From: Campylobacterales bacterium
GTDB taxonomy: Bacteria; Campylobacterota; Campylobacteria; Campylobacterales; JALSKU01
Assembly: GCA_027023175.1 (NCBI GenBank)
Contig: JALVWW010000003.1
Coordinates: forward strand, 1 to 5,385
DNA: 5,385 nucleotides
Direction of reading: 5' to 3'
The stretch's first letter is position 1. The number at the start of each line of letters is the position of its first letter. Below the pieces are notes generated by a model, which was given only the letters and a program-made list of their open reading frames with translations, ran no database searches and was not told the origin of the DNA. Shown piece after piece: positions 1 through 5,385 of this stretch. The translations under genes and the position numbers were made by a program.

Positions 1-1
1 T

Positions 2-1291
2 AGCACCAAAGATATAAAGCAGATATATTTTGCATACTCAACAAAATCTACAAAAAGAGTCAGAAAAGTTGATGACAAATATATACTAACCGTAAAAAAA
101 GGGGATGGAAAGGTTAGAGAAGAGTATAAAAAAGAGATAACAAAAAAAAGATATAAAAAATTCAAAAAAAAGAAAATCGGAAGAGTTATCAAAAAAAGAC
201 GATATGTTTTTGAGCTTGACGGATACACCTATGAGCTTGATATTTTTAAGGGTAGTTTAAAAGGATTGGCTTATTTAGAAGTTGAATTTAATAGTATTGA
301 AAAAATGAAAAACTTTACCCTTCCTGAAAGTTTACAAAAAATTGTCAAAAAAGATGTCAGCGGTGACAGAAGATACACCAATGCATTTTTAGCCGTAAGC
401 ATAAAAGAGTATAAGAATATAGGCAAAATATTTAAAAAAATAGAAAAAAATCCTAAAAAATTTAAATTTAAACCAAAAGAAGAGATAAATATATATGACT
501 GTTTGAGGGTTTGGCTGTATCGCTACATGGTGCTTGCAAAAAATTATGCTTTTGATTTTACTGAAAGTGATAACAAAGAGGATTTGCACCAGTTTAGAGT
601 CAATATCAGACGAATAAGGTCACTTTTGTACTCTTTTAGAGAAATTTTTTCAGAAGATATTTATAAAAAACTCAATTCATCTTTAAAATATATCGCACAA
701 AAAACCAATCTAAAAAGAGATATAGATGTATTTTTAATATCACTTGAAAAAGATAAAGAGTTTTATGAAAGTTTGTATCATTATCTTAAAAATGAACAAA
801 CCTTTCAAAAAAATGAGATAGAGATTTTTATACAGTCTGATAAATTTAAAGATATTTTATTTGATTTGGAAGCTTTTTTAAAAGACGGTAATGGTTTTTA
901 TGCAAATACATACGCATATCTACCTGCTAAAACATATACTAAAATGAGTTTTAAAAAACTATATAAAAAGATAAAAAAAAGTTCATCAAATCTCACCCCT
1001 CTCTCACCGATAGACAAATTTCACAAGATAAGGATTAAAATAAAAAAACTTAGATATTTAGTAGAGACTTTCTCATATTTTATAAAAGAAAAAAGCGTGA
1101 AACAAACCCTGAAAATTTTACAAGAATCCTTTGGAAATTTGAATGACACCCATAAACAAATCATCATTTTAAGAAATTTTCTACAAAAATATCCAAATGA
1201 TATGACAGCACAAAAGCTGCTTAAAAAACTTGAGCTTAATCTTCAAAATATCAAAGTAGAGATTTGTTCAAAATCAGCTTTTAACCTTTGA
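2..1291 (+). CDS. CYTH-CHAD domain protein (triphosphate/polyphosphate-binding), 5' end cut by window edge
   Basis: The frame is open from base 2 to the TGA at 1289-1291, giving 429 visible residues. The N-terminal part is a CYTH (triphosphate tunnel metalloenzyme) domain, roughly visible residues 1-140: IKQIYF, KRVRK, a LTVKKGDG strand, the basic IKKRRY strand, YELDIFKG and the acidic LEVEF strand (about 93-95). The usual first strand with its ExExK motif is missing, so about 20-25 residues lie off the edge. A helical CHAD domain follows (about 155-425), with its two half-repeats: HQFRVNIRRIRS (His at about 196) and FHKIRIKIKKLRY (His at about 341), plus RDIDVF and FGNLNDTHKQ. Known of the families: CYTH proteins bind or hydrolyse triphosphates, and CHAD domains bind polyphosphate and can go to polyphosphate granules. 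Triphosphatase activity here is inferred, since the key N-terminal motif is not seen. A TTG at 266 could be taken as a start but lies inside the CYTH domain. The gene ends 36 bases before ubiE. Confidence 0.9.
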   Translation, partial: STKDIKQIYFAYSTKSTKRVRKVDDKYILTVKKGDGKVREEYKKEITKKRYKKFKKKKIGRVIKKRRYVFELDGYTYELDIFKGSLKGLAYLEVEFNSIEKMKNFTLPESLQKIVKKDVSGDRRYTNAFLAVSIKEYKNIGKIFKKIEKNPKKFKFKPKEEINIYDCLRVWLYRYMVLAKNYAFDFTESDNKEDLHQFRVNIRRIRSLLYSFREIFSEDIYKKLNSSLKYIAQKTNLKRDIDVFLISLEKDKEFYESLYHYLKNEQTFQKNEIEIFIQSDKFKDILFDLEAFLKDGNGFYANTYAYLPAKTYTKMSFKKLYKKIKKSSSNLTPLSPIDKFHKIRIKIKKLRYLVETFSYFIKEKSVKQTLKILQESFGNLNDTHKQIIILRNFLQKYPNDMTAQKLLKKLELNLQNIKVEICSKSAFNL

Positions 1292-1293
1292 TT

Positions 1294-1302
1294 TGATATA
1301 AT
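1294..1302 (+). promoter_or_regulatory. Extended -10 promoter of ubiE-xseA
   Basis: TGATATAAT is a perfect extended -10 element (TGnTATAAT) in the 36-base gap, just after the stop of the CYTH-CHAD gene. No -35 box is seen at normal spacing; a TTGTTC at 1264-1269 is too far away. A strong -10 with a T-rich upstream stretch and no -35 is normal for sigma-70 promoters in Campylobacterota. The predicted transcription start is near 1309, giving a leader of about 19 bases that still holds the AGGA ribosome binding site. This is a pattern match only. Confidence 0.6.
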
Positions 1303-1316
1303 CATTTAAAAATTTT

Positions 1317-1320
1317 AGGA
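1317..1320 (+). promoter_or_regulatory. Ribosome binding site fixing the TTG start of ubiE
   Basis: AGGA sits 7 bases before the TTG at 1328. An in-frame TAG at 1316-1318 rules out any start further upstream, so this site and the TTG fix the start. The next residues (DKQKKIVSMFDEIAPTYD) match the expected beginning of UbiE proteins. Confidence 0.65.
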
Positions 1321-1327
1321 TTGTATT

Positions 1328-2038
1328 TTGGATAAACAGAAAAAAATAGTATCAATGTTTGATGAAATTGCACCTACATATGATGTTGCAAACAGGGTTT
1401 TAAGTTTTGGGGTTGATAAAAGCTGGAGAAAAAAAGCATGTGACAAAACCTACAAACTCTACTCAAAAGATGATATCTCTTTGGTTGTCGATGTTGCCTG
1501 CGGGACAGGAGATATGTGTGAATACTGGCTAAAAAGAGCAAGTTTGAATGATATAAGACTTCGCAGTGTCATAGGCATAGACCCCTCAACCAAAATGCTC
1601 GAGCAAGCAAAAACAAAAAAAATAGATGCAACTTTCAAAGAGGGTGAAGCCAAAAATTTACCCATAGAAGATGAAGCGGCTGACATAGTCAGTATCTCTT
1701 ACGGTCTTAGAAATGTAGTTGATAGACTTGAAGGCTTAAAAGAGTTCAACAGAATTTTGAAAAAAGACGGCATGCTGGTCATTCTAGAGTTTACAAAACT
1801 TGAAAATGAAACCGCTATGAGCAAGATAAGAGACTTTTATATGAAAAAAGTTTTACCGGTAATCGGTGGAATTTTATCTAAAAATTATGAAGCCTATAAT
1901 TATCTTCCAAACTCCATAGAAAACTTCCTAACAAGAGAAAAACTTGTAAGCGAGCTTAAAGAGTGCGGATTTGAGGTATTGGTTGCCCAGGGTTTTTCTA
2001 TGGATATATCTACTCTTTTCATAGCAAAAAAGATTTAA
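1328..2038 (+). CDS. ubiE: Demethylmenaquinone C-methyltransferase (UbiE/MenG)
   Basis: SAM-dependent methyltransferase of 236 residues, close to the family's usual 230-250. It methylates the quinone ring in the last step of menaquinone synthesis, at the inner membrane face. In an organism using the futalosine route (see mqnF at 4189-5385) the likely substrate is demethylmenaquinone alone; a ubiquinone role is not expected. Visible motifs: the family N-terminal signature YDVANRVLSFGVDKSW at 18-33 (Asp where the usual UbiE pattern has His), SAM-binding motif I VVDVACGTGD at 53-62, the acidic loop IGIDPS at 82-87, YGLRNV at 125-130, RILKKDGMLVILEF at 142-155, and the UbiE-specific block AYNYLPNSIENF at 189-200. 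It starts with TTG, supported by AGGA 7 bases upstream and an in-frame stop before it. An extended -10 promoter lies directly upstream. xseA begins 9 bases after its stop, so the two are probably one transcript. I recall the same ubiE-xseA order in Campylobacter jejuni. Confidence 0.96.
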   Translation: MDKQKKIVSMFDEIAPTYDVANRVLSFGVDKSWRKKACDKTYKLYSKDDISLVVDVACGTGDMCEYWLKRASLNDIRLRSVIGIDPSTKMLEQAKTKKIDATFKEGEAKNLPIEDEAADIVSISYGLRNVVDRLEGLKEFNRILKKDGMLVILEFTKLENETAMSKIRDFYMKKVLPVIGGILSKNYEAYNYLPNSIENFLTREKLVSELKECGFEVLVAQGFSMDISTLFIAKKI

Positions 2039-2047
2039 GTATTTTTT

Positions 2048-3301
2048 ATGCAAACCCCCATAAGCGTAAGCGAACTAAACAATCAGATAAAATCACTTCT
2101 TGAAAGTACATTTGTTTCAGTTTATGTTGAGGGTGAAGTCTCAAGAGTGACTTACCACAGCTCAGGTCATTTGTATTTTACTTTGAAAGATAAAAATTCT
2201 TCCATATCATGTGTAATGTTTAGAGGCAACAACCAAAGACTAAAATTTAGAGTTGAAGAGGGGTTAAAAGTCATCATCCAAGGAGCTGTATCAGTATATA
2301 CTCCAAGAGGAAGCTATCAAATAAACTGCATATCCATGGAGCCTTCAGGAAGCGGTGCTTTAGCATTGGCTTATGAGCAACTAAAGAAAAAACTTGAAGC
2401 CAAAGGATACTTTAAAGATGAGATAAAAAAATCTATTCCAAAATATCCAAAATCCATAGCACTTGTTACTTCCAAAACAGGAGCGGCTTTGCAGGATATG
2501 CTACGAGTTGCAAAAAAAAGATGGCCTTTGGTTAAAATTATACTTGTCAATACTTTAGTACAGGGCGATGAAGCCAAATACTCCATAGTAAATGGCATTA
2601 AAAAGGCTGACTTGTTAAAGGCTGATGTTATTGTTGTCTCAAGAGGAGGAGGAAGCCTTGAGGATTTATGGGCATTTAATGAAGAGATAGTTGCTGATGC
2701 AATTTATGAGGCAAAAACTCCTGTGGTTTCTGCGATCGGCCATGAGATAGACTTTATGATAAGTGACTTTGTTGCTGACCTTAGAGCCCCTACCCCCTCT
2801 GCAGCAATGGAAATGATACTGCCGGATAAAATTGAAATGCTTTTGTATATAGATAATATGTTACAAAATTTTCATCTAAGCTTCAAAAGAGTAATTCTTA
2901 AAAAAAATGAAGAGTTAAAACATCTCTTTTATGCTTATAAACAAAACTCATTTTTGCAAAAAATAGAGTTATTTCAAAATGAAGCAAATGCTTTGTTGCT
3001 TAGATATAAAGAGAGTATGGAATTCATACTTCAAAAAAAAGAGCAGGAAGTTTTAACTTTAAATGAAAGATTACACCAAAAACTCTCTCAAATATTAATC
3101 CAAAAAGAGCAACAACTATCTATGCTTTTAGACTCTTACCAAGCAAATGATCCCAAAAAAAGAGTAAAAGAGAGCTTTGCACAAATAATAAAAAATGATA
3201 AGCCCACAACTCTTGAAGCTATAGAACCAAATGAAGTATTTTCTTTAATAACCCCCACTACAAAACTTAAAGCAAAAGCTATATCCAAAACAAAACTATA
3301 A
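2048..3301 (+). CDS. xseA: Exodeoxyribonuclease VII large subunit
   Basis: Catalytic subunit of exonuclease VII, which degrades single-stranded DNA from both ends into short oligonucleotides in repair and recombination, in the cytoplasm. It is 417 residues, somewhat shorter than the E. coli protein (about 456). Residues 1-100 form the OB-fold DNA-binding domain (start MQTPISVSELN, then VYVEGEVSR and SGHLYFTLKD). The catalytic domain follows at about 125-260: IALVTSKTGAALQDML, SRGGGSLEDLWAFN, AIGHEIDF and the RAPTPSAAME loop. The putative active-site residues are all present: Asp150, Arg199, His232 and Asp235, matching Asp155, Arg205, His238 and Asp241 that I recall for E. coli. Residues 265-350 are long charged helices typical of the family's coiled-coil arm, and the tail is lysine-rich. 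The ATG follows ubiE by 9 bases with only a weak upstream purine stretch (AAG at 2037-2039), so translation may depend on coupling to ubiE. The small subunit xseB is not in the window. Confidence 0.97.
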   Translation: MQTPISVSELNNQIKSLLESTFVSVYVEGEVSRVTYHSSGHLYFTLKDKNSSISCVMFRGNNQRLKFRVEEGLKVIIQGAVSVYTPRGSYQINCISMEPSGSGALALAYEQLKKKLEAKGYFKDEIKKSIPKYPKSIALVTSKTGAALQDMLRVAKKRWPLVKIILVNTLVQGDEAKYSIVNGIKKADLLKADVIVVSRGGGSLEDLWAFNEEIVADAIYEAKTPVVSAIGHEIDFMISDFVADLRAPTPSAAMEMILPDKIEMLLYIDNMLQNFHLSFKRVILKKNEELKHLFYAYKQNSFLQKIELFQNEANALLLRYKESMEFILQKKEQEVLTLNERLHQKLSQILIQKEQQLSMLLDSYQANDPKKRVKESFAQIIKNDKPTTLEAIEPNEVFSLITPTTKLKAKAISKTKL

Positions 3302-3302
3302 A

Positions 3303-3330
3303 CACTACCCACTACTTGCTACCTGCTATC
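3303..3330 (+). repeat. Four imperfect 7-bp tandem units in the convergent gap
   Basis: The gap between xseA and sppA reads CACTACC, CACTACT, TGCTACC, TGCTATC: four units in perfect 7-base phase, each with CTA at positions 3-5 and pyrimidine at 6-7. A weaker fifth unit (TTCTAAA, 3331-3337) keeps the phase, and its CTA is the sppA stop codon read on the other strand. No self-complementary stem is seen, so this is not a hairpin terminator. With only four short units, chance or decayed slippage cannot be excluded. Confidence 0.5.
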
Positions 3331-3332
3331 TT

Positions 3333-4196
3333 CTAAAAATAACTTTGCAATCCTCCAAAATACGAACTTACTTTAGAGATAGCATTATCTAGCAATTTAT
3401 CAAGGTATTTTTCAAATTTGTCTCTTTTTTTCCACTTCGGCTCCACTACACCGCTGAGTTTTATAAGATCCTGCTCAGCATTGTAAATAGTCCCAACTTC
3501 ATCAACAAGTCCAACCATTTCGGCTCTTCCTGCGGTAAAGATATGGGCATCGGCAAATTTGTCTTTATCCTCGATTTTTAAACCTCTTGCTTTGGCAACA
3601 TCGTAAACAAACATATTGTAAGTATCTTTTAACACTCTGTCCAATTCTTTCTTTTCATCTTTACTCCATGCTCTCATAAATGTTCCAGCTTCTTTGTATT
3701 TGCCCATTTTTATAATTTGTTCTTTTATACCCAGTTTTTTTGCAAGCTCAGATATGTTAAATCCATCAAATATTACACCTATTGAGCCTATAATGGAGCC
3801 GGGATTGGCTACAATTTTATCTGCCCAAATTCCGGCATAGTAACTTCCGCTCGCCATCGTTCCCGCAGCATATACGACTACAGGTTTTTGCTGTTTGAGT
3901 CTTTTTATGGCATAACTCATTTCTACCGAAGGAGCCACAAGACCTCCAGGAGAATTTATATATACCAAAACTCCTTTTATATTATCTTTATTAGCTTCAT
4001 CTATTTTTTTCAAGAATTTATCACTTTGTAAAATTGGCCCTACTATATCTATCCTCATAAGGTTTGGTTTTGCATTTTTTTGATTTTGCGGTGCAAAAAT
4101 ATATGCAAGGATAATAGCAATAGCTAGTAAAATAAAAAAATAGTTTTTTATAAAATCCAATACTCCCGTAACTGCTTTGTAAATTGCTTTAAACAT
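3333..4196 (-). CDS. sppA: Signal peptide peptidase SppA, short single-span type (S49 family)
   Basis: Membrane-bound serine protease thought to digest leftover signal peptides and other membrane protein fragments. From the chosen ATG at 4196 it has 287 residues, the length of the short bacterial SppA form with one catalytic domain, not the duplicated form of about 618 residues in E. coli. One membrane segment lies at about 18-36 (NYFFILLAIAIILAYIFA), with the catalytic domain expected outside. Motifs: IDIVGPI near 49-55, YINSPGG at 79-85, GTMASGSYYAG with the likely nucleophile Ser116, the GSIIGSIGVI block at about 133-142, and MGKYKEAG with the likely base Lys168. Another ATG at 4208 would add four residues, but GGAGAG at 4206-4201 sits at ideal spacing for the ATG at 4196, so I prefer the shorter form. 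It overlaps the end of mqnF by 8 bases and is probably translated from the same message. I recall the mqnF-like gene and sppA being neighbours in Campylobacter as well. Confidence 0.93.
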   Translation of the reverse strand: MFKAIYKAVTGVLDFIKNYFFILLAIAIILAYIFAPQNQKNAKPNLMRIDIVGPILQSDKFLKKIDEANKDNIKGVLVYINSPGGLVAPSVEMSYAIKRLKQQKPVVVYAAGTMASGSYYAGIWADKIVANPGSIIGSIGVIFDGFNISELAKKLGIKEQIIKMGKYKEAGTFMRAWSKDEKKELDRVLKDTYNMFVYDVAKARGLKIEDKDKFADAHIFTAGRAEMVGLVDEVGTIYNAEQDLIKLSGVVEPKWKKRDKFEKYLDKLLDNAISKVSSYFGGLQSYF

Positions 4197-5385
4197 AACG
4201 CTCTCCATTTATATACCCGCTTTTTACTTTTTTGGTATGTAGTATCAATTCAAGCGGCAATTGCTCCACATCTTCTACCTCTCCGGGTAGCACTATAGTT
4301 ATCATATCGGCATTTTTACCTTCTTTTAGATATGCACTCTCCTCGATGCCAAGTACATTGGCTCCGTTTCTAGTAGCTGCTATTAAAAGATATTTAGCCA
4401 ATTTTAAAACATCAAAATCCATATGAGCAAAAAGTGCACTTCTTAATTCATCCCAAATATTTAAGGATATATTGGAGCTCAATCCATCCGTACCGATACA
4501 GGCGGGTATATTTTTTTGTATGAGAGTTTTTAGGTTTAAAAGCGGATTGTTTAAAACCCTGTTTGATACCAAACAGTGCGATATATAAGCATTGAGTGAA
4601 GAAATTTTTTCATACTCCTCTTGCTTGCAGCAGTTTGCATGTACAAATATTGTTTTGCATCCTTCAAATAGTTCAAGATATTCCATGGGTGAATACATTG
4701 GCTTTGCATTTTTATTGAACATATTTAAAAACTCTTTAAAATCACCATTGCCGCCATCCATCCACTCTCTTTCAGCCATACTCTCCATAAAATGAGTTGA
4801 TACTATAAGATCATCTTTTCTAGCCAACTCTACAACATGTTTTGCAAGTATCGGATGGGTTGAGTAGGGAGCATGCACTGAGAGAGCAGGGATAAAAGTT
4901 TCACTTGCATACTCAAAGCTTTTTTGTACTCTCTTGTCAAAATTGGATTTTATCTCTTGAAGCATATCCGGATGTGAACCTAGTATCTCATTGAAATATA
5001 CCACTCTTTGAGGTGCTTCAAAACAGCTTACCATATCATCACCAAAGCTGCTTACCGCTCCAAAGATAAGTACTCCGCTCTCCAACATTTCCTCGATGGC
5101 ATTTTCATAACATTGATTGTCACAATTATTTGTAAGTATGTCTCTTTTTGATATAATACTTTTTAGCCACTTTACAAAATCACCATATATCAAAGTTGTT
5201 TTATTGGCTGAAAATTCCAAATGTACATGTGTGTTTACCATAGATGGCATGATTACTGAATTTGGTGAAAGTTTTTTGACTCTGGCGTAAGGATTGTTTT
5301 GTATCACCTCGTCTGCTTTACCGATTTGAACTATTTTTTCATCAAAGCATATAGCTCCATCTTTTATAATATCAAAGTTATCATT
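4189..5385 (-). CDS. mqnF: Aminodeoxyfutalosine deaminase-type amidohydrolase (futalosine menaquinone pathway), 5' end cut by window edge
   Basis: Metal-dependent hydrolase of the ATZ/TRZ-like (COG0402) amidohydrolase group. In Campylobacterota this group includes enzymes that deaminate 6-aminodeoxyfutalosine to futalosine in menaquinone synthesis; I recall the Nitratiruptor enzyme Nis_0429 being shown to do this. The frame is open to the right edge, with 398 visible residues; probably only about 10 are missing. The first visible residues (NDNFDIIKDGAICFDEKIVQ) are the usual small beta-sandwich, so the GTG at 5307 is an internal Val codon. Metal and active-site residues in the visible numbering: THVHLEF with His53 and His55, SVHAPYS with His171, STHFMES with His198 and Glu201, FVHANCC with His249, and IGTDGLSSN with Asp300. 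The C-terminal end returns to the beta-sandwich (KNADMITI, GYINGERYV). sppA follows with an 8-base overlap. The exact substrate is inferred from family and lineage; a related nucleoside deaminase activity is the main alternative. Confidence 0.9.
   Translation of the reverse strand, partial: NDNFDIIKDGAICFDEKIVQIGKADEVIQNNPYARVKKLSPNSVIMPSMVNTHVHLEFSANKTTLIYGDFVKWLKSIISKRDILTNNCDNQCYENAIEEMLESGVLIFGAVSSFGDDMVSCFEAPQRVVYFNEILGSHPDMLQEIKSNFDKRVQKSFEYASETFIPALSVHAPYSTHPILAKHVVELARKDDLIVSTHFMESMAEREWMDGGNGDFKEFLNMFNKNAKPMYSPMEYLELFEGCKTIFVHANCCKQEEYEKISSLNAYISHCLVSNRVLNNPLLNLKTLIQKNIPACIGTDGLSSNISLNIWDELRSALFAHMDFDVLKLAKYLLIAATRNGANVLGIEESAYLKEGKNADMITIVLPGEVEDVEQLPLELILHTKKVKSGYINGERYV
4201..4206 (-). 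promoter_or_regulatory. Ribosome binding site of sppA inside the end of mqnF
   Basis: On the minus strand GGAGAG is followed by CGTT and then ATG (4196-4194). The GGAG core ends 6 bases before that ATG. The site overlaps the Gly-Glu codons near the end of mqnF. It supports the inner ATG over the one at 4208, which has no comparable site before it, and suggests translational coupling. Confidence 0.65.
5149..5157 (+). promoter_or_regulatory. Possible antisense promoter inside mqnF
   Basis: TGATATAAT, preceded by five T bases counting the first base of the element, is the same extended -10 nonamer found upstream of ubiE, but lies on the strand opposite mqnF. A transcript would start near 5164 and run rightwards antisense to the 5' part of mqnF. 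No open frame is seen downstream on this strand. Such a match can arise by chance in AT-rich DNA, so the call is weak. Confidence 0.25.

Noticed and set aside
94..104. A7G4 as a programmed -1 frameshift site (A_AAA_AAA followed by GGGG)
   Set aside because: The zero frame continues through a complete CYTH-CHAD protein, and no stimulating stem or useful alternative frame is evident; kept only as part of the A-tract observation.
389..589. Minus-strand open frame of 66 codons opposite the CYTH-CHAD gene
   Set aside because: It is a low-complexity Phe/Ile/Tyr-rich reading caused by the complement of lysine codons; it has no ribosome site or family resemblance.
1459..1686. Minus-strand open frame opposite ubiE
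   Set aside because: It overlaps a strongly supported gene, including its SAM-binding motifs, and its translation resembles no family.
2371..2598. Minus-strand open frame opposite xseA
   Set aside because: It lies opposite the conserved catalytic domain of xseA and looks like a chance frame.
3705..3795. TATAAT hexamers on the plus strand inside sppA (near 3712 and 3788)
   Set aside because: They lack the TG extension and any -35 box; such hexamers are expected by chance in DNA this rich in A and T.
4232..4795. Two plus-strand open frames (4232-4426 and 4592-4795) opposite mqnF
   Set aside because: Serine-rich translations without domain features, opposite conserved mqnF motifs; neither shows a convincing start context.
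1..5385. Search for a novel system, mobile element, CRISPR array, tRNA or rRNA
   Set aside because: Every stretch longer than about 40 bases is accounted for by a recognised conserved gene; no inverted-repeat ends, spaced repeats or RNA gene patterns were seen.

Overview
The window is AT-rich, tightly packed bacterial chromosome carrying five protein genes and almost no spare DNA. It looks like a member of the Campylobacterota (the former Epsilonproteobacteria, of the Sulfurimonas/Sulfurovum/Nitratiruptor/Campylobacter kind). The reasons are low GC, lysine-rich proteins, an extended -10 promoter with no -35 box, a futalosine-type menaquinone gene next to a short SppA protease, and a ubiE-xseA pair that I recall being adjacent in Campylobacter. 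The genus cannot be fixed by eye.

Left half, plus strand (2-3301): a CYTH-CHAD fusion protein cut by the left edge; then, after a 36-base gap with a good extended -10 promoter and a TTG start, ubiE (the C-methyltransferase that finishes menaquinone); then, 9 bases later, xseA (exonuclease VII large subunit). ubiE and xseA look co-transcribed, and the CHAD gene may read through into them.

Convergent gap (3302-3332): 31 bases, nearly filled by four imperfect 7-bp tandem units. No hairpin terminator is visible.

Right half, minus strand (5385-3333): an amidohydrolase of the aminodeoxyfutalosine deaminase group (mqnF), cut by the right edge, is followed by and overlaps sppA, a single-span membrane S49 peptidase. 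The last codons of mqnF contain the sppA ribosome binding site, so the two are probably translationally coupled.

How they fit together: mqnF (mid-pathway deamination in the futalosine route) and ubiE (last methylation) both serve menaquinone synthesis, but from separate convergent units. The other genes act in polyphosphate/triphosphate chemistry (CYTH-CHAD), DNA repair (xseA) and membrane protein turnover (sppA).

Both edge genes have tempting internal start codons (TTG at 266, GTG at 5307) that are not real starts: the same frames stay open to the edges and encode conserved parts of each family. I found no mobile element, RNA gene, CRISPR array or novel defence-like system. This is an ordinary housekeeping region with a few small points worth checking.
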